A DNA stretch of 64,000 bases from NCBI RefSeq assembly GCF_040500475.1, contig NZ_CP159358.1:1922001-1986000 (forward strand), given 5' to 3'. This document shows positions 26,908 through 35,166 of this stretch, piece by piece; the first letter of the stretch is position 1, and each line of letters starts with the position of its first letter. The position numbers were made by a program, and so were the translations under genes. Source of the DNA: Bacillus sp. Bos-x628 (GTDB lineage Bacteria; Bacillota; Bacilli; Bacillales; Bacillaceae). The notes below the pieces were generated by a model. That model made no database searches. It saw nothing but the letters and a program-made list of their open reading frames with translations, and was not told the DNA's origin.

Positions 26908-28536
26908 ATGCAAGGAGCCCTTGCTCTGAAAAAGAAAGTATTGGTTGTCATTGCGTTTCTTCTTGCCCTGACAACTGCTTTACCCTTCCACACACAAGCA
27001 GCCACACCGCCAAAAGAAACAGAGGTCATCATCGTATATAAAAACCAAAAAGGAAAACAAACAGCACTTGAGGAAAGTGAAAAAGTAAAAGCACAGTACA
27101 TACACCTTCCAGCTGTTGCTGTCACAGCGAATGAAAAAGCTGTATCCTCCCTAAAAAAAGACCCAAACATTGCCTATGTGACAAAGAATGTCAAAGTGAA
27201 ACTGGCTTCTTCTACCATGACAAAGCACACTACTACACTACAGGATGAATTGATTCAAAAATCTTATAACCTACAGAGATTGAATGTAAAACAAGCATTA
27301 AAAGATGGGGTCACAGGGAAAAATATTAAAGTAGCAGTCTTAGATACTGGAATTTTTCCGCATGAAGATTTGAAGATTGCTGGCGGTAAATCTTTCGTGA
27401 ATTACACATCCTCTTACAAAGATGATGAAGGACATGGAACGCATGTCGCTGGAACAATCGGTGCTCTGAATAACGATTACGGTACAGTCGGTGTCGCTTC
27501 TGGTGTGAAGCTGTATGCCGTGAAAGTATTAGATAAAAAAGGAGAAGGCGATTTGTTCAGTCTGCTTCGAGGCATTGATTGGGCAATTACCAATAAGATG
27601 GACATCATCAACTTAAGCCTTGGATTTGAAGATAACATTCCTATCTTACATTCAGCTGTAGATAAGGCTTACAAAAAAGGATTGCTCGTCGTTGCTGCCA
27701 GCGGAAACGACGGGAAGAAAAACCACATCAGTTATCCAGCCGCCTACAGCAGCGTCATTGCGGTCTCGGCTACCAATGAAAAAGACAAACTCGCTTCCAT
27801 TTCCAATACAGGGAAGGCGATTGAATTTTCTGCCCCTGGTGAGAATGTCATCAGCACCTATTTGAAAAATGAATATTGGTACGCAACCGGTACATCTCAA
27901 GCCGCACCGCATATCACAGGAATGCTCGCTCTATTAAAACAGCTTCATCCGAAGAAAACAAACGTACAGATTCGCACCTTACTGCGCAGCTATACGATGG
28001 ACCTTGGAGCAAAAGGGAAGGATTCACAATTTGGCTATGGCCGCGTGCAATATATTCCGCAATCCACCTTTTTAAAGGCGGCAAACAGTGCTGTTAAAAA
28101 AGCCGAAACGTCCAAAAAGCAAGCGGATGTCGATCAAGCCAAAACGAAAATAAGTCGGCTCACAGCAAGTAAACAAAAAACAACGCTCACTGAGCGGATT
28201 AAAAAGGTACAAACGATCATCCATATCCGTTCAGCACGTGCAAAGGTCAAAATAGCTGAAAAAAACAAAACGCAGGACGCCATAAAAAGTGCCCAAACCG
28301 CAATCCATAAACTAAGCACAAGCACAGAGAAAAAGAGTCTGCAAAAACGGCTCGATCAAGTCAAAAAACAAGTGGACTATCAAAAGAAAGTAACCGACGC
28401 AAAACAAAAAGTAAAAAAAGCCGAAATCAAACGAACAAAGAAAACAAAAGCTGCCGCTCAACGTGCAGTAAAAAAGCTAAAGGCATCGAAAACGAAAACA
28501 GAATTACAAAAACGATTAAACCGCATTAAAGTATGA
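26908..28536 (+). CDS. Secreted subtilisin-like serine protease with Lys-rich helical tail
   Basis: A 542-residue S8 protease. The start at ATG 26908 has GGAGG nine bases upstream and gives a signal peptide ending in HTQAA (about residue 32). An inhibitor_I9-like propeptide follows (about 36-100). The catalytic domain spans about 115-385: Asp146 in VAVLDTGI, His177 in GHGTHVAGT, Asn267 in AASGNDG and Ser330 in GTSQAAPH. After it comes a tail of about 150 residues made of three repeats of 45-50 residues, very rich in Lys and Ala and predicted helical. The tail could bind teichoic acid or other anionic wall polymers; this is inference. A perfect terminator follows. Confidence 0.9.
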   Translation: MQGALALKKKVLVVIAFLLALTTALPFHTQAATPPKETEVIIVYKNQKGKQTALEESEKVKAQYIHLPAVAVTANEKAVSSLKKDPNIAYVTKNVKVKLASSTMTKHTTTLQDELIQKSYNLQRLNVKQALKDGVTGKNIKVAVLDTGIFPHEDLKIAGGKSFVNYTSSYKDDEGHGTHVAGTIGALNNDYGTVGVASGVKLYAVKVLDKKGEGDLFSLLRGIDWAITNKMDIINLSLGFEDNIPILHSAVDKAYKKGLLVVAASGNDGKKNHISYPAAYSSVIAVSATNEKDKLASISNTGKAIEFSAPGENVISTYLKNEYWYATGTSQAAPHITGMLALLKQLHPKKTNVQIRTLLRSYTMDLGAKGKDSQFGYGRVQYIPQSTFLKAANSAVKKAETSKKQADVDQAKTKISRLTASKQKTTLTERIKKVQTIIHIRSARAKVKIAEKNKTQDAIKSAQTAIHKLSTSTEKKSLQKRLDQVKKQVDYQKKVTDAKQKVKKAEIKRTKKTKAAAQRAVKKLKASKTKTELQKRLNRIKV

Positions 28537-28585
28537 CTTGTCTTTGGCTCTTTCCCCACTGAATAACTAAAGCTAGCAGCCTATG

Positions 28586-28623
28586 AAAATCGATTCCTTA
28601 ACGTAAAGGAATCGATTTTTTTG
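28586..28623. terminator. Perfect bidirectional terminator after the subtilase
   Basis: AAAATCGATTCCTT and AAGGAATCGATTTTTTT pair perfectly around a loop of about five bases. Confidence 0.9.
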
Positions 28624-28626
28624 TGT

Positions 28627-29202
28627 CTATTTATCAACTAATAACGGAACAAATGTTGCGTGATGATATACTCCTTCTGCATCAGACTTCACTTGAGAAA
28701 GTATGCTCTCTAAAGAATCAATTAATACATATAACGCATTGTAAACAGAACCATTCTCAAAACACTCCAAAGCCTCCGGCAATTCATCTTCATCTAAAAT
28801 GAAATAGTCACCATTTGGAAAGACTAAAAGATCAATCATTAAATCTTCAAAGATAACCATTTGTTCCTGTATACAAGTGTTCTTTACAATATTAAAGTAG
28901 GAGCCGAGGTAATTGCCTTGATGATCTCTCCAAAAATATAAATTGTAGGGGCGATCTTCCCAATAATACGCGGTGGTATAACTCCCTTTAGGAATCGTCA
29001 ATTTGTTTTGACCGGCGATCATTGAAAACGTGTCTTCAATCTTGTGAAACAACACAAGTTGTTGTTCTTGTGAATCTAAAAACTGACAAGTATATTCTAC
29101 AACCCCTGCATCATATCTGATTTTTCTCTCTATCACTTCATCCCATTGATGTGCATGTATCTGAAACAAGATTTCACTGCTCCTTCCGACATCTACTTTC
29201 AT
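28627..29202 (-). CDS. DUF402 family protein
   Basis: A 191-residue soluble protein. YYWEDRPYNLYFWRDHQGNYLGSYFNIV is the core of the DUF402 fold, followed by DLMIDLLVFPNGDYFILDEDEL, whose acidic cluster binds divalent metal in characterised relatives such as YgaC-type nucleoside tri/diphosphate phosphatases. So metal-dependent phosphatase activity is likely. AAAAGG precedes the ATG. Monocistronic; it shares the bidirectional terminator at its 3' side. Confidence 0.78.
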   Translation of the reverse strand: MKVDVGRSSEILFQIHAHQWDEVIERKIRYDAGVVEYTCQFLDSQEQQLVLFHKIEDTFSMIAGQNKLTIPKGSYTTAYYWEDRPYNLYFWRDHQGNYLGSYFNIVKNTCIQEQMVIFEDLMIDLLVFPNGDYFILDEDELPEALECFENGSVYNALYVLIDSLESILSQVKSDAEGVYHHATFVPLLVDK

Positions 29203-29235
29203 TGCACCTTTTAGAATAATTTATCGTATATCGTA

Positions 29236-29458
29236 TTAGTAGCTCTTCACTTGCGTACCATTTTGATTCACAAATTCTTTCTCAAACGTACGCTTGAAGC
29301 CCATTTTTTCATATAATCGAATGCGGTTTGATTTTTCCCACGTTTCTGTCAGCGCAATGCTTTTACATAATAACGTCTCTACAATCCCTTTTCCTAAACG
29401 GACAATAGCTGATATAATGCCCATCCTCACGAATGATCAGCTCTTGATATTGCTTCAT
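29236..29458 (-). pseudogene. GNAT acetyltransferase remnant
   Basis: An ATG at 29458 with a strong GGAGG starts MKQYQELIIREDG but soon stops. A shifted frame then gives WEKSNRIRLYEKMGFKRTFE followed by FVNQNGTQVKSY, a typical C-terminal end of a GNAT N-acetyltransferase. The acetyl-CoA binding core is deleted; only about 220 bp of an expected 450 remain. Confidence 0.7.
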
Positions 29459-29671
29459 TTCAGCACCTCCAAGTGTCTAATAAAAATCATGTGATAGCTG
29501 CATGTCAATCATCATCTTCTTTTCTCTTCATCCAATGTAAAGAGTCTCTTCCGAAAGATCAATCATTTTTCATGAATCAGGCTTCGTATTTTTTGATTGA
29601 AAAAGAAGGCTTGATTCATTATGCTGATTTAAGGACGTTATCAGTTTATACACTAGGAGTGTTGTCATCAC

Positions 29672-30889
29672 ATGAATTCATTATCTGACCCGCAAGAATC
29701 GAAGAAAAATCGCTTTTTACTTGCAGCATTGCTTGGTTCTTTAACAGCACTTGCACCTCTGGCAATGGATATGTATTTACCTGCTTTGCCAAATATTTCT
29801 CGTGATTTTGAAGCAAACACAGCCTTATCCCAATTAAGCCTAATGGCTTGTTTAATTGGGCTTGCCCTCGGTCAGTTGATTGCTGGACCGATCAGTGACA
29901 CCATTGGCAGAAGAAAACCGCTCATGGTTGGACTCGTCGTCTTTATTGTGGCATCTCTTTTATGTACGGCTGTCACATCCATTTGGATGTTTATTCTGTT
30001 AAGACTGATTCAAGGACTTGCGGGATCAGCAGGAATTGTCATTGCACGTGCCATTGTACGCGATCATTATGAAGGGTCAGAGATGACGAAATTCTTTGCA
30101 CTGCTCATGCTTGTAAATGGGGTTGCCCCAGCAGCGGCCCCTATCGTTGGCGGACAGATTTTACGTTTCACCACATGGCAGGGCGTGTTTATTTTACTAG
30201 GTATCCTTGGAGCTCTCATGCTTCTAAGAGCCATGTTTTCTTTGCAGGAAAGCTTACCTGTTGAGCAAAGACAAGCAGGGGGCTTCCAACAAATCCTTGC
30301 CTCCATGAAAATACTGACCAGTGATCGCTTATTTGTCGGTTATGCACTTTCGCAAGGTCTTGTCTTTGCCGCAATGTTTGCGTATATCTCAGGTTCACCA
30401 TTTGTTTTACAAGAGATCTTCCGCCTCTCCCCGCAAGGCTTCAGTGCGGCTTTTGCTGTCAATAGCCTTGGCATCATCACAGCTGGACAAGTATTTGCTC
30501 GAGTCGCTACGAAAATCGGCGAAGAAAAAGTACTTCGTATCGGGCTAGTGACAGCTACTGTAGGCGGGGTCACCTTATTGATGATGATCTCTATTGATGC
30601 AGGATTGCTTGGCATTCTCATCCCGTTGTTTTTTGTCGTTTCAAGCGTTGGAATTGTCGGTACTTCTGCTCCATCTCTTGCGATGCAGCATCACGGTGCA
30701 CATGCAGGAAGTGCGGCTGCCCTTATCGGCGTTGCGCAAATGCTTCTGGGTGCGTGCGTGACACCGCTTGTCGGCTTAGCCGGAAGTCAAACAGCCTTCC
30801 CAATGGGGCTCATGATCATGCTCTGCGACCTCGGCGCACTATGTTGTTATTTTTTCTTTGTCACCCGATCGAAAAAAAGAACCGTGTAA
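29672..30889 (+). CDS. ydgK: Bcr/CflA-type multidrug efflux MFS transporter (YdgK-like)
   Basis: A 405-residue major facilitator with twelve membrane segments. MDMYLPALPNISRDF in helix 1 is diagnostic of the Bcr/CflA drug:H+ antiporter group, and GPISDTIGRRKPLM is the motif A loop between helices 2 and 3. RLIQGLAGSAGIVIARAIVRD is the matching motif B/C area. It likely exports drugs such as bicyclomycin-like compounds or metabolites. An AGGAG is 12 bases before ATG 29672, a long spacing. Monocistronic. Resembles B. subtilis YdgK. Confidence 0.87.
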   Translation: MNSLSDPQESKKNRFLLAALLGSLTALAPLAMDMYLPALPNISRDFEANTALSQLSLMACLIGLALGQLIAGPISDTIGRRKPLMVGLVVFIVASLLCTAVTSIWMFILLRLIQGLAGSAGIVIARAIVRDHYEGSEMTKFFALLMLVNGVAPAAAPIVGGQILRFTTWQGVFILLGILGALMLLRAMFSLQESLPVEQRQAGGFQQILASMKILTSDRLFVGYALSQGLVFAAMFAYISGSPFVLQEIFRLSPQGFSAAFAVNSLGIITAGQVFARVATKIGEEKVLRIGLVTATVGGVTLLMMISIDAGLLGILIPLFFVVSSVGIVGTSAPSLAMQHHGAHAGSAAALIGVAQMLLGACVTPLVGLAGSQTAFPMGLMIMLCDLGALCCYFFFVTRSKKRTV

Positions 30890-31122
30890 TCGGGTCTTTT
30901 CGTTTTAGAACAATCATCTACTGACAATAGATAGTGTAAAAATCCTTTTGTTTATGTAAATGTAAGTCAAAGCCAATATTCTAAGACCAGTCGCACACAC
31001 CCCATACTGGCTAGTTGCAGTTTTAAACAACCTTTACTTTTACACCAATCATACTGTTTATGATCGGAGCGTCCAGAGAGATCATGAGAAGAAAGAAAAT
31101 GCGGTTAGAAAGTAGACATTGA

Positions 31123-31160
31123 AAAAGCCCCACTCTTTACGTTTGAAAGAGTGGGGCTTT
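31123..31160. terminator. Strong bidirectional terminator before yitT-type gene
   Basis: AAAAGCCCCACTCTTTAC and the complement GAAAGAGTGGGGCTTT form a stem of about 14 bp with A- and T-tracts. The preceding 270 bp (30890-31122) hold no supported gene. Confidence 0.9.
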
Positions 31161-31169
31161 CTCGAACTC

Positions 31170-32006
31170 TTATATGTGCATAAATCCTTCTCCAAACACA
31201 TCTCGCACGTCATGAACAACAACGAATGCGTTTCTGTCAATTTTCTTAATAATTTTCTTTAAACGCATAAGCTCTTGTTTTTGAATAACCGCATATAAAA
31301 TTTCTTTTGATTCCTTTGAATAATGACCTCGTCCATTTAAAATCGTCACACCTCGGTCAAGGGTGTGATTGATTTCTTCTGCAATGTCATCTTTACAAGA
31401 AGAAATAATCGTGACTGCCTTTTTCGTGTTAAGGCCTTCAATGACAAAATCCATAACCTTTGTTGCAACGTACAGCATCACAATAGTCAACATTAATTTT
31501 TCAGCACCAATAATAAAGTAAGAAGCAAATACAACAATGAGATCAAAAAACAAGATAGCATAACTGACATTCCAGTCTAAATACTTATTCGCCATTCTCC
31601 CAAGGATGGCTGAACCTGCCGTTGTTCCGCCGGCTCTTAATACAAGGCCGATACCAACCCCGATAATGATCCCTGCGAAAATGGCACCAATGATCAATTC
31701 ATGTATATTTACAACCCATGTTGTGGTCAGGTGTAAAAATAGCGAGTTACTTGCGACGGCGACCACTGTATAGATTGTGGTCTTCTTGTCCAAATATTTA
31801 TACCCCACAAGAAGTAGAATGGCATTAAGCACAAGGTTCGTCAGCCATGGTGCAACCTCAAACAAATAATAAAAAATAATGGAAAGCCCCGTTACGCCGC
31901 CTTCACCAAATTCCAGCGGGATGACAAACATATTCACAGCTACTGCAAATAAAAAAGAACCGATCAGAATCATGACAATATCTTTTACACATTTCTTCAA
32001 TTTCAT
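31170..32006 (-). CDS. YitT family membrane protein (DUF161 + DUF2179)
   Basis: A 278-residue protein starting at ATG 32006, where GGGAGGAAAG is directly upstream; a longer frame to 32129 has no ribosome binding site. About five or six membrane helices (first: DIVMILIGSFLFAVAVNMFVI) form the YitT/DUF161 region, with the GEGGVTGLSII and RAGGTTAGSAI blocks. The last 90 residues are the soluble DUF2179 domain (GRGHYSKESKEILYAVIQK). B. subtilis has several paralogues and their transported substrate is unknown. Confidence 0.85.
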   Translation of the reverse strand: MKLKKCVKDIVMILIGSFLFAVAVNMFVIPLEFGEGGVTGLSIIFYYLFEVAPWLTNLVLNAILLLVGYKYLDKKTTIYTVVAVASNSLFLHLTTTWVVNIHELIIGAIFAGIIIGVGIGLVLRAGGTTAGSAILGRMANKYLDWNVSYAILFFDLIVVFASYFIIGAEKLMLTIVMLYVATKVMDFVIEGLNTKKAVTIISSCKDDIAEEINHTLDRGVTILNGRGHYSKESKEILYAVIQKQELMRLKKIIKKIDRNAFVVVHDVRDVFGEGFMHI

Positions 32007-32251
32007 CTTTCCTCCCTTTTTTAAGCATATAAAAAACCCTCTTTCTGCACGAAAGAAGACAGTCGATAGGCAAAATAAAATCAAAAGACCCTGCCTTTTG
32101 ATGATGCTTTCTGATATGAACCTTTCCATAATATATATCTCTTTTTAGAGGCTGTCAATGACTTGGTTTTCTAATATTTTGACTGCATTTTTATACATTA
32201 AAACCCGCATGTTTTAAGGTTTTTTTCATCAATTCATGCTTTTTCCTCTCC

Positions 32252-32280
32252 TTGACAAAAACACTTTAGTCATTTAAACT
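32252..32280 (+). promoter_or_regulatory. Predicted SigA promoter of mmuM-mmuP
   Basis: A perfect TTGACA is followed after 17 bp by TAAACT (four of six -10 positions). It lies 57 bp before the mmuM start. Confidence 0.6.
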
Positions 32281-32336
32281 ACTGCCTCATATCATATCCA
32301 TCATTTCCAATCTAAAAAGGAGGCTGTTCTATTCAT

Positions 32337-33275
32337 ATGAATCCACTTCAAAGCCGCTTACAGACTCATGCGCCATTGATTTTGGACGGTGCTCTTGCGA
32401 CAGAGCTTGAACGAAAAGGCTGTGATTTAAACGACCGTTTATGGTCTGCCAAAATACTCATTGAACAGCCTGAATTGATTCAGCAAGTACACTTGGACTA
32501 CTTCCAAGCAGGTGCTGACTGTGCAACAACTGCCAGCTACCAAACAACCATTGATGGCTTCGCTGAAAAAGGTTTTGAAAAAGAAAAAGCTATCGAACTA
32601 ATGAAACAATCTGTCGTTTTAGCAAAAGAAGCACGAGATATCTTTTGGCAAGATGAGAACAATCATCAAGGGCGGGTAAAACCATTTGTCGCTGGTTCCG
32701 TTGGACCATTCGGCGCTTATTTGTCTGATGGTTCTGAATATAAGGGAAATTACGGGTTGACAGAGCAGGCGCTCATTGATTTTCACAGACCCCGAATTCA
32801 AGCGTTAATTGACGCTGGTGCAGATGTTCTCGCTTGTGAGACAATTCCTTGCCTCATTGAAGCAAAGGCTATCGCAAGGCTGCTGAAAGAAGAATTCCGT
32901 GACACCTATGCATGGATCACATTTAGCGCAAAAGACGATCTGCATATTAGTGAGGGTGATTTGATCAGAGAATGTGTACAAGCAATTGAGCCTTACGAAC
33001 AGATTGCAGCTGTTGGCGTGAACTGTACGCCGCCGCAATTCATTTCATCCTTAATTGTAGAAATGAAAAAAGGCACAAGTAAACCAATTGTGGTGTACCC
33101 AAATTCAGGGGAAGTGTATGATCCAAAGCAAAAGGTATGGAGTGGAGACACTTCTCATAATACTTTTGGCGATTGTGCTTATCAATGGTACAAAGACGGC
33201 GCACAAATCATCGGCGGCTGCTGCCGAACAACGCCAGAGGATATTACCGACATCCTGCAATGGGCAAAACCGTAA
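32337..33275 (+). CDS. mmuM: Homocysteine S-methyltransferase MmuM
   Basis: A 312-residue zinc-dependent methyltransferase that uses S-methylmethionine to methylate homocysteine to methionine. The zinc-binding cysteines are Cys230 in GVNCTPP and Cys295-Cys296 in IGGCCRTTP, as the family requires. LILDGALATELERKGCDLND is the conserved N-terminus. AAAGGAGG lies about 13 bases before ATG, slightly long. It forms an operon with mmuP, 47 bp downstream, giving uptake plus use of S-methylmethionine. Confidence 0.93.
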   Translation: MNPLQSRLQTHAPLILDGALATELERKGCDLNDRLWSAKILIEQPELIQQVHLDYFQAGADCATTASYQTTIDGFAEKGFEKEKAIELMKQSVVLAKEARDIFWQDENNHQGRVKPFVAGSVGPFGAYLSDGSEYKGNYGLTEQALIDFHRPRIQALIDAGADVLACETIPCLIEAKAIARLLKEEFRDTYAWITFSAKDDLHISEGDLIRECVQAIEPYEQIAAVGVNCTPPQFISSLIVEMKKGTSKPIVVYPNSGEVYDPKQKVWSGDTSHNTFGDCAYQWYKDGAQIIGGCCRTTPEDITDILQWAKP

Positions 33276-33322
33276 GCTTCTTGAAGCAGCACACATACTT
33301 CTAAGCAAAAGGACGGGAAGAC

Positions 33323-34726
33323 ATGGAACAAGCAAAAGATCAGTCACAACAATATCAACGAAAAATGACGAGCCGGCATCTGTTCATGCTTTCTTTAGGC
33401 GGTGTCATCGGAACAGGACTCTTTTTAAGCTCTGGGTATACGATCAATCAAGCTGGACCAGCGGGAACGATTCTCGCCTATCTCGTTGGTGCATTAATCG
33501 TTTATCTCGTTATGCTCTGTTTAGGTGAGCTGTCTGTTGCGATGCCGGTCACAGGGGCGTTTCATACGTATGCGACGAAATATATTGGTCCTGGTACAGG
33601 CTATACGGTCGCATGGCTCTACTGGCTGACATGGACGGTGGCACTTGGTTCTGAATTTACAGCGGCAGGACTTTTAATGCGACGCTGGTTTCCAGATACG
33701 TCGGTTTGGTTGTGGAGTGGTGTCTTCGCTCTCTTCATTTTTTTACTAAATGCTTTTACAGTCAAATTTTTTGCAGAATCAGAGTTTTGGTTTTCTAGTA
33801 TTAAAGTAATGGCTATTATGCTCTTTATTATCCTTGGCGGGGCTGCTATGTTTGGCGTGATTCCACTGAAAGGCGGTGAAGGTGCTCCGTTTTTTTCAAA
33901 CTTCACTGGGGAAGGTGGTCTTTTCCCAAACGGCTTTTTACCGATTATCATGACCATGCTTGCGGTCAATTTTGCTTTTTCGGGTACTGAGCTCATTGGG
34001 ATTGCTGCAGGTGAAAGTGTGAATCCAGATGAGACCATTCCGCGAGCAATTCGCACAACAGTGCTACGCCTTGTGCTCTTCTTTGTTGGAACAATCATTG
34101 TTCTAGCCGGTTTGATTCCCGTGGAAGAAGCCGGGGTGATCAAAAGTCCCTTTGTTGTCGTATTTGACCGGATCGGCATTCCTTATGCCGCAGATTTCAT
34201 GAATTTTGTCATCCTTACCGCCATTTTATCAGCGGCTAATTCTGGCTTATATGCGTCTTCACGCATGCTCTGGTCTCTTTCAGAGGAACGCACACTGCCA
34301 AAAAAATTGGCGAAGCTTACGGCAAAAGGCATTCCTTTAAATGCACTCATTTTAAGTATGATTGGCGGTATCTTATCTTTGTTATCGAGTGTCATTGCCC
34401 CAGAAACTGTGTATCTTGTCCTTGTCTCAATCTCGGGGCTTGCGGTTGTTGTCGTCTGGATGGGGATCGCCGCCTCACAGTTCATGTTTCGGAAAAAATT
34501 TTTACAAGACGGCGGGCAGCTAAACGATCTGAAATTTCGGACACCACTCTATCCAGTGGTTCCTATTGCTGCCTTTCTCCTATGCCTTGCATCAGTGATT
34601 GGCATTGCCTTTGATCCAAACCAACGAATTGCACTCATTTGCGGTATTCCCTTCATCATTCTCTGCTATGCCGCTTATTATATGACCGCATGGATTCGCA
34701 AAAAACGAGAAGAACTTGATGTGTAA
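33323..34726 (+). CDS. mmuP: S-methylmethionine permease MmuP
   Basis: A 467-residue amino acid permease with twelve membrane segments. [25 protein letters not shown] is the hallmark first-helix motif of the AAT family, and [27 protein letters not shown] the middle loop. Its position directly after mmuM, as in B. subtilis (ybgF) and E. coli, identifies it as the S-methylmethionine transporter. No strong terminator follows directly. Confidence 0.9.
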   Translation: MEQAKDQSQQYQRKMTSRHLFMLSLGGVIGTGLFLSSGYTINQAGPAGTILAYLVGALIVYLVMLCLGELSVAMPVTGAFHTYATKYIGPGTGYTVAWLYWLTWTVALGSEFTAAGLLMRRWFPDTSVWLWSGVFALFIFLLNAFTVKFFAESEFWFSSIKVMAIMLFIILGGAAMFGVIPLKGGEGAPFFSNFTGEGGLFPNGFLPIIMTMLAVNFAFSGTELIGIAAGESVNPDETIPRAIRTTVLRLVLFFVGTIIVLAGLIPVEEAGVIKSPFVVVFDRIGIPYAADFMNFVILTAILSAANSGLYASSRMLWSLSEERTLPKKLAKLTAKGIPLNALILSMIGGILSLLSSVIAPETVYLVLVSISGLAVVVVWMGIAASQFMFRKKFLQDGGQLNDLKFRTPLYPVVPIAAFLLCLASVIGIAFDPNQRIALICGIPFIILCYAAYYMTAWIRKKREELDV

Positions 34727-34976
34727 TGTACTAAAAGGCGATCATTGATAGACGAGCTCCTTTTGTTAATGCCGAAAATCGTTGAGACTAAACACATCTA
34801 AGGGGAAAGTTTATTCCCTCATCATTTGTGTTCATCTCACGTTAACCCCTAATCAAAGCTGAAGCTCGATTTGTGGGAGACACGACTGATGAGTGTTTGT
34901 TTATCGACACTCCCTCCTTTATGACGATTGGGATTAATTGGTTCCAAAAAGCTGCCCCTTTTTTAGAAGGGAAAGC
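34727..34976. other. Intergenic stretch after mmuP, no gene seen
   Basis: About 250 bp between mmuP and the repeat. A weak hairpin (AAAAGG with CCTTTT, 34733-34760) might end mmuP. No frame with a start and ribosome binding site is present. Confidence 0.4.
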
Positions 34977-35155
34977 TTTCAGCGTGTAGACAAACCCTCG
35001 CATGCGTTATCAGGCCTGCGCGCTGTTGCTCACAAATCACACAGTCGGCTCCGCACAAGTAGCTCGTCCTTCCTAGACTTCAAGGGTTTTCCATTCACGC
35101 TGAAAAGATGACAAAGGGCTAAAATGAAACCATTTTAGCCCTTCGTCAACAATTT
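34977..35155 (-). repeat. Dispersed ~180-bp structured repeat, copy B
   Basis: Reverse-complement relative of 10934-11120, with the same blocks in the same order. The element proper is bounded by inverted ends: CTTTTCAGCGTG and CACGCTGAAAG are nearly perfect complements in this copy. The terminator hairpin of wprA is the outer part nearest the gene. No protein-coding frame is evident in either copy, favouring a structured RNA or a MITE-like element. Confidence 0.75.
35111..35146 (-). terminator. Terminator of wprA, inside repeat copy B
   Basis: AAGGGCTAAAATG pairs perfectly with CATTTTAGCCCTT around a four-base loop, followed in minus-strand reading by TGTCATCTTTTC. Confidence 0.8.
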
Positions 35156-35166
35156 GAGTTTTTTGA

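Noticed and set aside
29473-29688. Plus-strand frame of 71 codons before the Bcr/CflA gene
   Set aside because: No ribosome binding site, unusual composition, and it overlaps the MFS start codon.
33619-34179. Long antisense frame inside mmuP
   Set aside because: Antisense to a membrane protein gene; such frames arise from codon bias, no start signal.
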